Source: JAVBNT01 sp031551355
GTDB lineage: Bacteria; Vulcanimicrobiota; CADAWZ01
Assembly: GCA_031551355.1 (NCBI GenBank)
Contig: JAVBNT010000021.1
Coordinates: 1 to 64,000, forward strand
Direction of reading: 5' to 3'
Length of the DNA: 64,000 nt
Made by a program: the position numbers and the translations under genes. Of the stretch, positions 7,355 to 16,608 are shown piece by piece; position 1 is the stretch's first letter; the number at the start of each line of letters is the position of its first letter. The notes beneath the pieces are model-generated. The model was given only the letters and a program-made list of their open reading frames with translations. It ran no database searches and was not told the DNA's origin.

Positions 7355-8767
7355 ATGAATAAAACAACATTATTATCCGTCTTATCCGCTGTGCTGATTT
7401 CACTTTGCATTGCCGGATGTTCTTCTTCAAGCTCCGGTTCCATACAGAGTCAAAGACAATATCCTACAACACTAGTGTCCGGACGCGTAATAAATCCTTT
7501 ACTTGACAACGCGCCGATCAGCGGAGCAAGTGTCAGCGTCTCCACGGCAGCCGGAGGCACCGGCACCGTTACCACGGGAACAAACGGTAATTTCGCAATC
7601 GAAATTACCGTGGAACCGGGAACAGTGACAACAATTACCTTCACCAAAAAGGGCTATATAATTGAAAATTTACCTGTGAACATCGCCACTGACGGCAGTT
7701 TATCGTATAACGAGCTGGTTAACGGATATTTACCGGTATATGCGGCGGATGTATCCTATATAACCAATGCCCGTCCTGTCGTTAACAATGGCTACGGAGC
7801 TTTATCCCCGGACGGAAAATATCTCTATCTCGTAGATTCAACCACTCATAGTATAACAAAATACAACTTGCTTACTAATACTTCTTTTACTCTGGCCGGT
7901 ACGGGTAATAGCGGAACAGCCGACGGAAAGGGCAGCAGCGCAGAATTCAACCATCCGACAGGAATTGCCGTTTCATCGGATGGAGACACACTTTATGTCA
8001 GCGATTTTACGGAAGCAAAAATAAGAAAAATCACCGGAGCGGGCACAGCGGCCAGTTCGGATCAGGTCATGGTTTATACAATTGCCGGCAATGGTCTCAG
8101 TTATCAGGACGGTCCCGGAATGACGGCATCACTCGGGAATTTGTCAGGAATTACACTTGCGAGTGATGACGACAATCTTTATGTCTGCTCTGTGTCACAT
8201 AGCAGGGTAGCCAGAATAAGCGGCGTCAAAAACGCTACCGGAAAAACTGCCGTAACCGTATACACCGTTGTCGGCAGCGGTACCGACGGAATCGACGACG
8301 GTCAGGGCGACGGCAATGTCTTGTCGGCTCCTTTTGATGTTACACTATCCCGGGATGGAGACACAATATACGTATCCGCCAACGGACTGGGTTTGTTTCC
8401 TCCGAGAATTAAAAAAATCACCGGGGTTAAGAATGCACAAAGCGCCGCCGCAACAAAGATATATACAATTGCCGGCAGTGACACCGGAGACGCAGCGGGA
8501 AGAGGAGATGCGGCAAAATTCAATTATCCATATGGCATCGCCATTGCCAATGATGATGACACACTGTTTGTTGCCGACTATAATAATAAACGCCTCAAAA
8601 AGATTAGCGGCATCAAAAATGCCGTTTCACCAACAGAAACGTACGTCAGCAATATGGCCGTAGGCAGTTTAAATTATCCCAGAGACACGGTTTTGTCACC
8701 GGACAACGGCATACTGTATATCATCCGTTCCAGTGAATTCATTACGGCAAAAGCAACGGAAAATTAG
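7355..8767 (+). CDS. Lipoprotein with carboxypeptidase-regulatory-like domain and NHL-type beta-propeller
   Basis: This 470-residue protein has a signal peptide ending in the lipobox CIAGC (residues about 18-22) and a Ser-rich tether. A CarboxypepD_reg-like Ig domain follows (about 40-125, with GNFAIEITVEPG and FTKKGYI). Then come several NHL-like blades, recognised by recurring A-x-F-x-x-P-x-G-I-A-x-S-x-D-x-D-x-L-Y-V-x-D and R-I-x-K-I-T-G segments. NHL propellers are binding scaffolds; ligand and partner are unknown. It has the same architecture as proteins at 43218-44645 and 56299-58818. AAGGAAAAG precedes the ATG. It is predicted to be anchored in the envelope, possibly at the surface. Confidence 0.85.
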   Translation: MNKTTLLSVLSAVLISLCIAGCSSSSSGSIQSQRQYPTTLVSGRVINPLLDNAPISGASVSVSTAAGGTGTVTTGTNGNFAIEITVEPGTVTTITFTKKGYIIENLPVNIATDGSLSYNELVNGYLPVYAADVSYITNARPVVNNGYGALSPDGKYLYLVDSTTHSITKYNLLTNTSFTLAGTGNSGTADGKGSSAEFNHPTGIAVSSDGDTLYVSDFTEAKIRKITGAGTAASSDQVMVYTIAGNGLSYQDGPGMTASLGNLSGITLASDDDNLYVCSVSHSRVARISGVKNATGKTAVTVYTVVGSGTDGIDDGQGDGNVLSAPFDVTLSRDGDTIYVSANGLGLFPPRIKKITGVKNAQSAAATKIYTIAGSDTGDAAGRGDAAKFNYPYGIAIANDDDTLFVADYNNKRLKKISGIKNAVSPTETYVSNMAVGSLNYPRDTVLSPDNGILYIIRSSEFITAKATEN

Positions 8768-8793
8768 TAACCTTCGCAGACGGGGACTGCGTG

Positions 8794-8853
8794 CTCAATG
8801 TCATTAAGTTAAGAGAAAAGAATTTCTCACAGAGAAGAGGAGAACACAGAGAG
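8794..8853. repeat. Short dispersed repeat motifs (TTAAGTTAAG and CACAGAG)
   Basis: CTCAATGTCATTAAGTTAAG at 8794-8813 recurs with two changes at 59101-59120. The following CACAGAG-rich stretch (8828-8853) resembles sequence at 24046-24160. Both lie in the 474-base gap between the lipoprotein and the topoisomerase gene, and neither is coding. Confidence 0.45.
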
Positions 8854-8911
8854 GTTGTAACCGGCATTTATCCTCCATGGCCCTATGCCCTCCGGGAGAG
8901 ACCCAAAGATG

Positions 8912-9086
8912 TCAAAATCGGAAAAAAACAGTTGATTCTCTGCTCTTGAGAATATTCTCTCACTTTTTCCCCCGATTTTTCTTAATTATATTTTTCAGAC
9001 AAATGTCCGAATTAGGCGCCCTATAGGCGCTGAATATTACATTTTATCATATAAAAGGAGCCGCCGTTAGCACGACAGCTCTTTTT
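8912..9086 (-). repeat. Dispersed structured repeat, copy B (inverted relative to copy A)
   Basis: The reverse complement of 8912-9054 aligns along its whole length with copy A at 672-812. It keeps the palindromes GCGCCTATAGGGCGC and GAGAATATTCTC and the outer stem around the ATCAACTG segment. At 9073-9086, TTAGCACGACAGCTC followed by TTTTTT is half of the terminal hairpin of copy A, but here on the plus strand, so core and tail have been rearranged relative to each other. Confidence 0.7.
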
Positions 9087-9147
9087 TATATTATTTAAAA
9101 ACAGAATAATGACCCCGGGTTATTTACGCCGCCGCTTTTCAGTGCTG

Positions 9148-9199
9148 ATTATGCCGTAAATTACGGCATAATGCAGGAAGTTTTGGCAAATTGCCAAAA
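9148..9199. promoter_or_regulatory. Two perfect palindromes 30 bp apart upstream of the topoisomerase gene
   Basis: ATTATGCCGTAA-A-TTACGGCATAAT (9148-9172) and TTTTGGCAA-A-TTGCCAAAA (9181-9199) are both exact. Their centres at 9160 and 9190 are 30 bases apart, about three helical turns. They end 42 bases before the start codon. They may be operators for a dimeric regulator or paired hairpins in the leader RNA. Confidence 0.5.
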
Positions 9200-9241
9200 A
9201 GACAGTAGTAAAATGAGATTTTAACCAGGAGCTCCGTCAAT

Positions 9242-11638
9242 ATGAAAAAGGAAGCCGTAATACCGGTCGCAATAGAACATGAAATGCAGGATTCTTATCT
9301 CGATTACGCTATGAGCGTCATTGTTTCAAGGGCACTGCCTGACGTAAGGGACGGACTGAAGCCGGTCCACAGACGCATAATGTATGCGATGGATAACCTT
9401 AACCTCGTTCCCGAAGGTCCTTTTAAAAAATCGGCAACCATTGTCGGCGACGTAATCGGTAAATACCATCCTCACGGAGATGCGGCCGTTTATGATTCAC
9501 TGGTAAGGATGGCGCAGAATTTTAACCTGCGCTACTGTCTCGTCGAAGGGCACGGCAATTTTGGTTCGATAGACGGCGACCCGGCGGCAGCTTACAGATA
9601 TACCGAAGCCAGAATGTCACCGATTTCCATAGAGATGCTCAAAGATCTGGACAAAGACACCGTCGATTTCAGTGATAATTTTGACGGTTCTCTGCAGGAG
9701 CCATCCGTTTTACCGGCAAAAATACCAAATCTGCTGGTAAACGGTTCCACCGGTATTGCCGTGGGTATGGCCACCAATATACCTCCCCATAATCTGTCGG
9801 AAATAATAGATTCTCTGGTAACCCTGATTGATGCCCCGGATACCGACAACGAAGAGCTGATAAAGCTCGTCAAGGGTCCCGATTTCCCTTCCGGCGGGCT
9901 TATTATGGGTCTGCAGGGATGCCGCGATGCATACAGAACCGGCAGAGGCTCGATAACTCTCAGGGCAAAAACCGAGCTTGAGGTTAACGGAAAAAAGCAG
10001 ACGATCATTGTCAGTGAAATTCCCTATCAAATAAACAAGACAAAATTAATTGAGCAGATCGCCGACGGCATCAAAAACGGCAAAATCAGCCATATCAGCG
10101 ATTTAAGGGACGAATCCGACAGAAACGGCATGAGAATAGTCATTGAACTCGCATCGGGAGCAAACAGCCAGCTTGTGCTGAATCAGTTGTTTAAGCACAG
10201 TAACATGCAGTGTACCTTCGGGGCGATAATGCTTGCCCTTGTAGACGGAGCTCCCAAACAACTGACACTCGAAGAAATGCTCAAATATTATCTGGAACAC
10301 AGAAAAGAGATCGTCAGCAGAAGAACTGTTTTCGAACTGACAAAAGCAAAAGACAGAGCCCACATACTTGAAGCCCTGATCAAAGCCATTGATTTTATTG
10401 ACGAAATTATTGCCATTATCAGGGCGTCAAAAGACAGGAACGAAGCGGAAAAAAAACTTATCAAGCGTTTTAAATTTACAAAAATACAGGCCAATGCGAT
10501 TCTGGAAATGCAGCTGCAAAGACTTACCGGACTGCAGAAAATCAAACTGGAGCAGGAATACGCACAACTCATAAAAATGATCGCTTTTCTTGAAGATCTG
10601 CTTGAAAGCCCCAGAAGAATAATGGACACGATAAAACAAGAACTGCTTGAGATCAAAAAGAAATACGGTGACAAAAGAAAAACCCGGATAATTACCGAAG
10701 GCCCGCAGGAATTCGACATTGAAGATCTGATACCGGAAGAAAAAGTAACGGTAACCCTAACCGATAATGGCTTTATTAAACGATCTGCGGCATCTGCCAA
10801 CAAACCGGTCAGCGATATCCCGCAACAGTCCGGAAATGAAGTACAGTGCCTGACGACGACTCATCACTATCTCTTTATGCTTACAAATCTGGGAAAAATA
10901 TATCGGCTTAAAGTCCATGAAATGCCGGAAAACAGTAAGCAGGGGCGCGGAACAGCCCCGATAAATATGGCACCGCTGACAGCAGGCGAAAGAGTAATTT
11001 ACATATTCGCCCTCAAACAACTGACTGAAAAATACGCCGTAACGTTAATAACAAAACAGGGATATATTAAGAAAAGTTTGCTGCGTGACTACGAAGGTGC
11101 CAGAAAGGCGGGAATAATAGCATTAAAACTTGAGGAAGGCGATGAGGTCACGAGCGCCAGAATGACCGGGGCAAACGATTCATTTGAATTCATTGCCATC
11201 AGTGCCGCCGGGGGCAGTACACTTTTCAATACCGAAACTCTGAAAACAATGGGGCGCGTATCAAAAGGTTCAAAAATATTTAAAATCGACGGCAAGGATC
11301 GGATAAAATGCCTTTTAAACCCTGAAGGAGGGAAAGAGCTTATCGTTGTTTCGGAAAACGGCTTTGGCAACAGGATTTCCATACATCAATACCGGCTCCC
11401 GGGAAAAGCCGGAAGAAGAACGGATATTATGAAAATAAATTTAAAACAGGATGCACTCGCCGATGCCGTAATGGCGAATAAAAATGACACTGTTGTAATT
11501 GAAACAATCCACGGCAACAGCAGCGAAATTTTAGTTATGGATATATTAACCGCCGGCAGAAGCAGAAAGGGAGAAAAACTACTGGAGCTTTCCGCCAACG
11601 AAAAAGTCTCCGGGGTATACGTAAAAAATGCGGAATGA
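9242..11638 (+). CDS. DNA gyrase/topoisomerase IV subunit A-type protein
   Basis: This 798-residue protein is the DNA-cleaving subunit of a type IIA topoisomerase. The N-terminal half has KPVHRRIMYAM, YHPHGDAAVYD and the active-site Tyr Y120 in AAYRYTEARMSP. A coiled-coil tower region and a C-terminal beta-pinwheel (from about residue 500) follow. The residue equivalent to E. coli GyrA Ser83 is Ala (A81), while the Asp87 equivalent (D85) is kept. In the first pinwheel blade, where gyrases carry the GyrA box (QRRGGKG type), the sequence reads IPQQSGNEVQCL, so no recognisable box is present. This leaves open a topo IV-like decatenase rather than a supercoiling gyrase. No partner B-subunit gene is in the window. 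AGGAG lies 10 bases before the ATG. Confidence 0.9.
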   Translation: MKKEAVIPVAIEHEMQDSYLDYAMSVIVSRALPDVRDGLKPVHRRIMYAMDNLNLVPEGPFKKSATIVGDVIGKYHPHGDAAVYDSLVRMAQNFNLRYCLVEGHGNFGSIDGDPAAAYRYTEARMSPISIEMLKDLDKDTVDFSDNFDGSLQEPSVLPAKIPNLLVNGSTGIAVGMATNIPPHNLSEIIDSLVTLIDAPDTDNEELIKLVKGPDFPSGGLIMGLQGCRDAYRTGRGSITLRAKTELEVNGKKQTIIVSEIPYQINKTKLIEQIADGIKNGKISHISDLRDESDRNGMRIVIELASGANSQLVLNQLFKHSNMQCTFGAIMLALVDGAPKQLTLEEMLKYYLEHRKEIVSRRTVFELTKAKDRAHILEALIKAIDFIDEIIAIIRASKDRNEAEKKLIKRFKFTKIQANAILEMQLQRLTGLQKIKLEQEYAQLIKMIAFLEDLLESPRRIMDTIKQELLEIKKKYGDKRKTRIITEGPQEFDIEDLIPEEKVTVTLTDNGFIKRSAASANKPVSDIPQQSGNEVQCLTTTHHYLFMLTNLGKIYRLKVHEMPENSKQGRGTAPINMAPLTAGERVIYIFALKQLTEKYAVTLITKQGYIKKSLLRDYEGARKAGIIALKLEEGDEVTSARMTGANDSFEFIAISAAGGSTLFNTETLKTMGRVSKGSKIFKIDGKDRIKCLLNPEGGKELIVVSENGFGNRISIHQYRLPGKAGRRTDIMKINLKQDALADAVMANKNDTVVIETIHGNSSEILVMDILTAGRSRKGEKLLELSANEKVSGVYVKNAE

Positions 11639-11809
11639 TTCCGGCTTGAAACATTTACGAAACAGCCGGCTGTCAGCAAAGAATTAGTTTACCGGCAATG
11701 AGACTGAAAGAAGCCGTCAAAACTCTATTGCGCGAAACACCTTTAAAGTATATAATACTTCCCTAACTTATCAAATTATGAGTAAATACGGTTATTTATC
11801 AAGGAGATT

Positions 11810-13429
11810 ATGGACAATCTGATTGACTTTTCATACAAAATATTTAACGATCCTCTGTTCACCTGTTTTTTAATCGTCGGTCTGGGGCTGCTGCTCGGTG
11901 CCATCAAGGTTAAAGGCTTTTCTTTTGGAGTTTCAGGAGTATTTTTTATCGGCCTCCTTTTCGGACTGATAGGGTTTATAACTCCCAAACACCTGACTAC
12001 TTTTGGCTTGCTGCTGTTTATGTATGTTCTGGGCATACAGGGCGGCCCGACATTTTTTAACTCAATGTCGAAAAGGGGAATCCCCTATATTTTGATAACG
12101 CTTTGCATGATGAGCGTAAGTATTTTGACGGTTATCATTTTGGGGAAAGCATGCAACCTGGCAAACTACGAAATACTGGGAGTTTACACCGGTACTTTTA
12201 ATAATTCATCCGGACTTGCCATCCTTATGGAAGGACATTGGGGTGACACTCTTTTGCCGGCATACGGTATTGTTTACCCTCTAGGGGCTGTAGGAACGGT
12301 AATTGCCGTGCAAGTACTGCCGCTGATATTCCGCAAAAATCTGGCCGCCGAATTCATAAAGCACAGAGAACAGAAAAAACAAAAAATATTTCTTTCAAGA
12401 AAATTTATCGTTGAAGACGAAAAAATTGTCGACCGGGCTCTTGCCGATCTAAATTTCCGTACCCTTACAGGAGCAACCATCTCCAGAATACGCCGCGGCG
12501 GCAAACTCATCATACCAAAAGCCGATACAACTCTGAAAACAGACGATGTCATCCTTGTTGTCGGCGATGAGGATTCCATAGAAAAAGTAAGGGAACTTGT
12601 CGGCAATGAAACGCATGAAAATATGGACATCGATCCCAACGTTATTGCCAGACAGTTTATGATGGTAAATCACCATCTGCACAACAGCGAGCTGGGAGAG
12701 CTTGGGCTGACTAAAAATTATAATATTGTAGTCACGCGAGTTGAGCGTTCCGGAATCGAACTCGGTGCCTCACACGATTTAATCATAGAGCTCGGTGACG
12801 TAATTACCGTTGTCGGCAAAAAAAGACAGGTAAATAAACTGGAAAAACTTCTGGGAAAAACAAGCGCTTTGTCTCCGGAACTGGATCTTGTGTCGCTGGC
12901 ACTGGCGGTATCTTTCGGAATAATAATCGGAAAACTGACGATACCGATGCCGGTAATCGGGAGTTTCACATTGGGAGTGTCCGGAGGAGCTCTTCTCGCC
13001 GGGCTTTTTCTCGGCTATGCAAGAAGGTTCGGCATTTTGACAAACCAGATATCCGATATCGCCAAAAACGTGATCAAGGATATAGGACTTTCATTTTTCC
13101 TTGCCGGAGTCGGCGCCTCTGCCGGAAGCGCTTTAATAGGCACAAATCTCGGCCTGCTATCACAAATGATTTTTGTTGCGGCAATGATAATTATTTTATG
13201 TGTGATTTCAATATTTTTACTTGCTTATAAGATACTCAAAATGGATTTTGTAAAAAGTCTTGCCTGTTTGTGCGGAGGTATGTTTAACTCTGCGGCCCTG
13301 GGCAGCCTGACGCAAATGGTCGGCAGCGACGAACCGTCGTCATTTTTTGCAACCTGCTATCCGATGGCAACGTTCGGTTCGATTATCGCCACCCAAATAC
13401 TCGCCCAAATACTTATTTTTATGGGATAA
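11810..13429 (+). CDS. AspT/YidE-family putative transporter with two RCK_C domains
   Basis: This 539-residue membrane protein has an inverted duplication: about five helices (12-170), two RCK_C/TrkA-C-like cytoplasmic domains (about 200-275 and 285-365, with DDVILVVGDEDSIEKV and GDVITVVGKKRQVNKL), then about five more helices (370-538). Both membrane halves contain the family motifs F-G-L-L-L-F-x-Y-V-L-G-x-Q-x-G and I-G-L-S-F-F-L-A-G-V-G-A-x-A-G. The best-known member exchanges aspartate for alanine; most relatives have unknown substrates. AAGGAG precedes the ATG. The TPR gene follows 4 bases after the stop, so they are likely co-transcribed. Confidence 0.85.
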   Translation: MDNLIDFSYKIFNDPLFTCFLIVGLGLLLGAIKVKGFSFGVSGVFFIGLLFGLIGFITPKHLTTFGLLLFMYVLGIQGGPTFFNSMSKRGIPYILITLCMMSVSILTVIILGKACNLANYEILGVYTGTFNNSSGLAILMEGHWGDTLLPAYGIVYPLGAVGTVIAVQVLPLIFRKNLAAEFIKHREQKKQKIFLSRKFIVEDEKIVDRALADLNFRTLTGATISRIRRGGKLIIPKADTTLKTDDVILVVGDEDSIEKVRELVGNETHENMDIDPNVIARQFMMVNHHLHNSELGELGLTKNYNIVVTRVERSGIELGASHDLIIELGDVITVVGKKRQVNKLEKLLGKTSALSPELDLVSLALAVSFGIIIGKLTIPMPVIGSFTLGVSGGALLAGLFLGYARRFGILTNQISDIAKNVIKDIGLSFFLAGVGASAGSALIGTNLGLLSQMIFVAAMIIILCVISIFLLAYKILKMDFVKSLACLCGGMFNSAALGSLTQMVGSDEPSSFFATCYPMATFGSIIATQILAQILIFMG

Positions 13430-13433
13430 TGGA

Positions 13434-14624
13434 ATGATAACAAGAAAAATAATTTTTGTTCTGCTTTTACTGCTCTTAACAGACTGTGCAGTATATGCGC
13501 AGCAGAAAAAAACTTTTAACGAATCCGTCACTGAAGCAAGGGCAATGCTTGACAATGGAAAATATGATACAGCCATAAAAATTCTTGAAACCTGTAAAAA
13601 AAGAAAACCAGAAGAGCACGTTTCCTGGCAGCTCACCGGCATTGCTTACTATAAAAAGGGCCGCTATGACAAGGCTCTGGCGCAGTTGGAAAATGCAAAA
13701 AAACTTTTCGCCGACGACTTTGTAAGCGAAACATACATTGGTTTTATACTCCTTAAAAAGGGAAGCGCCGCCAAGGCAATGAGCTTTTTCAAGGCGGCAA
13801 ACAAAAAAGCACCGGAATATCCGCTTGCCCTAATTGGAATGGGGCACGTTTTCATCAAGCAAAAAGATCTGGGCAAGGGCAGAAAATATATGAGACAGGC
13901 TATTGAAGCCTGTCTTGATGATGACGTAACGGTTTATACAACCATTGCCGATATATATATTCAGGAAAAAAAGCCGGACGACGCGATCTTTACCTACAAA
14001 AAATATATCTCCGAATGCGGCGAGACTTCACCCAGAAATACTGCCTATATAAATTTTCTGCTTGGAAAGATCTATGAAATCAAAAACAACAAAATGGCTG
14101 AAGGCGCCTATAAAAGCGCTGTTGAACATGACGGAACAAATTTCCGGTATAAGGAGACTCTGGCCGGATATCTATATAGGAACAAAAATGTTGAGGACGC
14201 AATAAAATATTATGAAGATGCGGCAAAAATAGGCAAGCTGAAACCGGAAACGTATTACAACATCGCAATTTATTATTATGGAGAACAGAATATAAAAAAG
14301 GCCGTTGCTCATCTTGAACAGGCAGTAAAGCTGAAAAAAGACTTCACTGACGCCAGAATAGCACTTTCGGCAGGCTATCTGAGTCTTGGCAATTATGACA
14401 AATGCATTGAGCAAAACAATGCATTACTGGGAAAAAATAAAAAAGATGAAACCGCCTGGTATAACAATGCATGCGCCTATGCCAAAAAGGGCAACCCGAA
14501 GCAGGCTTTGTCCTCACTGCAAAAGGCTATAGAAATAAATCCCGACAACAAAAAACTGGCAAAAAACGAAAAAATGTTTGAATCACTTTACAAAAACGCA
14601 CAGTTTATTAGGCTTACAAAATAA
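13434..14624 (+). CDS. Exported TPR-repeat protein
   Basis: This 396-residue protein has an N-terminal signal sequence (MITRKIIFVLLLLLL) ending at AVYA, or possibly an atypical lipobox LTDC. Roughly ten TPR units follow, such as GIAYYKKGRYDKALAQLENA and NNACAYAKKGNPKQALSSL. TPR proteins act as assembly scaffolds. I start it at the ATG at 13434, because in-frame codons further upstream lie inside the transporter gene and would bury the signal peptide. It lies directly before the type II secretion genes, so a pilotin- or assembly-like role is a reasonable guess but unproven. Confidence 0.75.
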   Translation: MITRKIIFVLLLLLLTDCAVYAQQKKTFNESVTEARAMLDNGKYDTAIKILETCKKRKPEEHVSWQLTGIAYYKKGRYDKALAQLENAKKLFADDFVSETYIGFILLKKGSAAKAMSFFKAANKKAPEYPLALIGMGHVFIKQKDLGKGRKYMRQAIEACLDDDVTVYTTIADIYIQEKKPDDAIFTYKKYISECGETSPRNTAYINFLLGKIYEIKNNKMAEGAYKSAVEHDGTNFRYKETLAGYLYRNKNVEDAIKYYEDAAKIGKLKPETYYNIAIYYYGEQNIKKAVAHLEQAVKLKKDFTDARIALSAGYLSLGNYDKCIEQNNALLGKNKKDETAWYNNACAYAKKGNPKQALSSLQKAIEINPDNKKLAKNEKMFESLYKNAQFIRLTK

Positions 14625-14730
14625 ATATTCCTGTTCAATACCGTAAAATACATTCATAAACATTGACGGTTATTTTTTACGGACGCAAACACAAGGTAAT
14701 TTACACTATATCAAGAATAATAAATAACTT

Positions 14731-15072
14731 ATGTGCAGAAAAGGTTTTACAATGGTAGAAGTTATTGTCGCCGTCGCACTGCTGGCAATTGTGCTTACGG
14801 TTCTTTTGCGCATGGAGTTAAACTCCGTTTCACTGACGGCAAAAAACCATCTGGGGCTTAAGGCGCTGGCAATTGCCACATCGGAGATGGACGGGCTTGC
14901 CGGTTCGCAGATTCAGGGAGAATACACCAACTCGGTTGAAGATTTCGATATCAAAGCAAAATCGGAGCAAAGCACGGATACCCTTGTTCCAATGGATATT
15001 TTGACGCTTCAGGTAAACTACGGAAACATTGAATATGCCGAAATTAAAACTTTTAAAGTACGGTTTTTCTAA
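14731..15072 (+). CDS. gspI: Type II secretion minor pseudopilin, GspI-like
   Basis: This 113-residue protein has a very short leader and the prepilin peptidase site RKG/FTMVEVIVAVALLAIV, with the conserved Glu at +5 of the mature protein. Size and position immediately before a GspJ-like gene fit the minor pseudopilin GspI, which sits with J and K at the tip of the pseudopilus. No good ribosome-binding site is visible before the ATG. The final 38 bases overlap the next gene. Confidence 0.75.
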   Translation: MCRKGFTMVEVIVAVALLAIVLTVLLRMELNSVSLTAKNHLGLKALAIATSEMDGLAGSQIQGEYTNSVEDFDIKAKSEQSTDTLVPMDILTLQVNYGNIEYAEIKTFKVRFF

Positions 15073-15667
15073 AAAGGGCTTTACGCTCATAGAGTTAGTT
15101 GTAACATTGGCAATAGTTTCTATTGTCATCGGTCTCTCATTGTCGGCACTCGTCTACAGTTCCAGAGGAACAAAAGAAGCCTCCTCAGTCACTTCAAGAG
15201 ACTTTGAAATGATGAGGGTTTACAGTCAGATGAGAACACAACTGATCTCGCTTTATAAATCGCCCCATTTTAAAAAAAGTTTTATTGAAAAAAATGAAAA
15301 TGAGCCGAAACTTGATTCCATACGTTTTTTCACGACGTCTTCCGCCGGCGGCAGCGGAACTGTTGAAGCTTTCTATTCAATAGTAAAAGGCGAAAACGAT
15401 GAAAAATATCTGGCATATTACGAATACCCGATGACGCGCGATATGGAAAAAGCCGAAGCCGACGGCGAAAATAAAGAAGAAATACCGATTGTTTTTTCCA
15501 GCAGAATCAAGGGAATGACCATAAGCTGCGAATCCGGCGGCGAGCAAACCAAACCCTGGGAGAAAGACGAAATCCCGGAAATAATAAAAATAACTCTTTA
15601 TTACGAGATTCAAAAACAGGAAGAAACATTTGAGTTCAGCGTAAAACCTGCGATCAGGATGTTCTAG
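15035..15667 (+). CDS. gspJ: Type II secretion minor pseudopilin, GspJ-like
   Basis: This 210-residue protein has a short basic leader, the prepilin site KKG/FTLIELVVTLAIVSIV and a larger globular domain, as expected for GspJ. It would join GspI and GspK at the pseudopilus tip. The ATG at 15035 is preferred; an in-frame TTG six bases earlier is possible. The start lies inside gspI, suggesting translational coupling. Confidence 0.75.
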   Translation: MPKLKLLKYGFSKKGFTLIELVVTLAIVSIVIGLSLSALVYSSRGTKEASSVTSRDFEMMRVYSQMRTQLISLYKSPHFKKSFIEKNENEPKLDSIRFFTTSSAGGSGTVEAFYSIVKGENDEKYLAYYEYPMTRDMEKAEADGENKEEIPIVFSSRIKGMTISCESGGEQTKPWEKDEIPEIIKITLYYEIQKQEETFEFSVKPAIRMF

Positions 15668-15675
15668 GGCAAATT

Positions 15676-16608
15676 ATGATTATTATAGCCATTCTCGGAG
15701 TCATCAGTATAATAATGATTTTAAATATCCAACTGGCAAGCGACACGCTTTATACCGCCAGATACCTGAATGCAGTAAAGTCGAGAGAAGCGGCTTACTA
15801 TTTATCGCTGTCCGCCGTCAGAGACTGTATCACGATACTTAATCAGGAAAAAAACCTCAATAAGACTGAACCGGAGGGAACCGATTCACTTAAAAGCCTG
15901 TGGAACCGGCCGATACCTCTGATAAAAATAGACGATTCGGTGATTTCAATTGAAGTTGAAGATCTTGAAAGGTTTTTTGATATAAACTCGATAGTATCAC
16001 CAAACGGCTCAGTGGACAAAGACCATCTGAAACAGTTTGGCAATCTCTTAAAAAGTCAGGATATTAATCCGGATTTGGCAAACAGTGTCGTTGATTGGAT
16101 AGACGGCGATGATCTGGCCACACAGCCGTCGGGAAGCGAAATTCCCAAAAAAGGGGTAAAAAAAATTAAAAACTCATACATTGATTCGCTCGAAGAGCTG
16201 TACCTTATAGAAAATTTTGACCGGGAAATGTTACTGCCGCAAATAAATCGCGGAGAAAAAACGAGCGGAGTATTGCCGTTGATTTGTGTCAAAAACAGAG
16301 GAAAAATTAATATAAATACTGCCGGAAAAGAAGTAATTATGAGTCTCGATGAAGAATTAACAGATTCTATGGCTCAGTTAATTATCGACAGCCGTGCGGA
16401 AAAAACATTTGAGAAGCTCAGCGACTTAAGGGATTTAGCTGGTTTCAACGATGAATTAATCGCCAGAATATCCAATACCGCCGACGTAAAAAGCGAGTAT
16501 TTCAGGTTCAAAGTAGAGATAATAAAGGGTGACGAAAAAACAATTGTAACAGCGGTAGTCCATAGACTGGAAGCGGGAACAACGGTTGACAGCTGGAAGG
16601 TGGAATAG
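15676..16608 (+). CDS. gspK: Type II secretion minor pseudopilin, GspK-like
   Basis: This 310-residue protein has an N-terminal hydrophobic helix (1-22) and a large domain with NSVVDWIDGDD and a helix-hairpin-helix-like KININTAGKEV segment, both characteristic of GspK. GspK caps the pseudopilus. It begins at ATG 15676, directly in the hydrophobic stretch, and shows no basic leader with a prepilin cleavage glycine. The frame is open only back to a TGA at 15631, with no ATG, GTG or TTG in between. Either a rare start codon is used or processing differs. Its stop overlaps the next start (TAGTG). Confidence 0.75.
   Translation: MIIIAILGVISIIMILNIQLASDTLYTARYLNAVKSREAAYYLSLSAVRDCITILNQEKNLNKTEPEGTDSLKSLWNRPIPLIKIDDSVISIEVEDLERFFDINSIVSPNGSVDKDHLKQFGNLLKSQDINPDLANSVVDWIDGDDLATQPSGSEIPKKGVKKIKNSYIDSLEELYLIENFDREMLLPQINRGEKTSGVLPLICVKNRGKININTAGKEVIMSLDEELTDSMAQLIIDSRAEKTFEKLSDLRDLAGFNDELIARISNTADVKSEYFRFKVEIIKGDEKTIVTAVVHRLEAGTTVDSWKVE

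Noticed and set aside
14641..14682. CCGTAAAATA/TATTTTTTACGG pairing after the TPR gene as a terminator
   Set aside because: The loop is long, the stem is bulged and A-T rich, and no T-run follows; a transcript continuing into gspI is equally likely.
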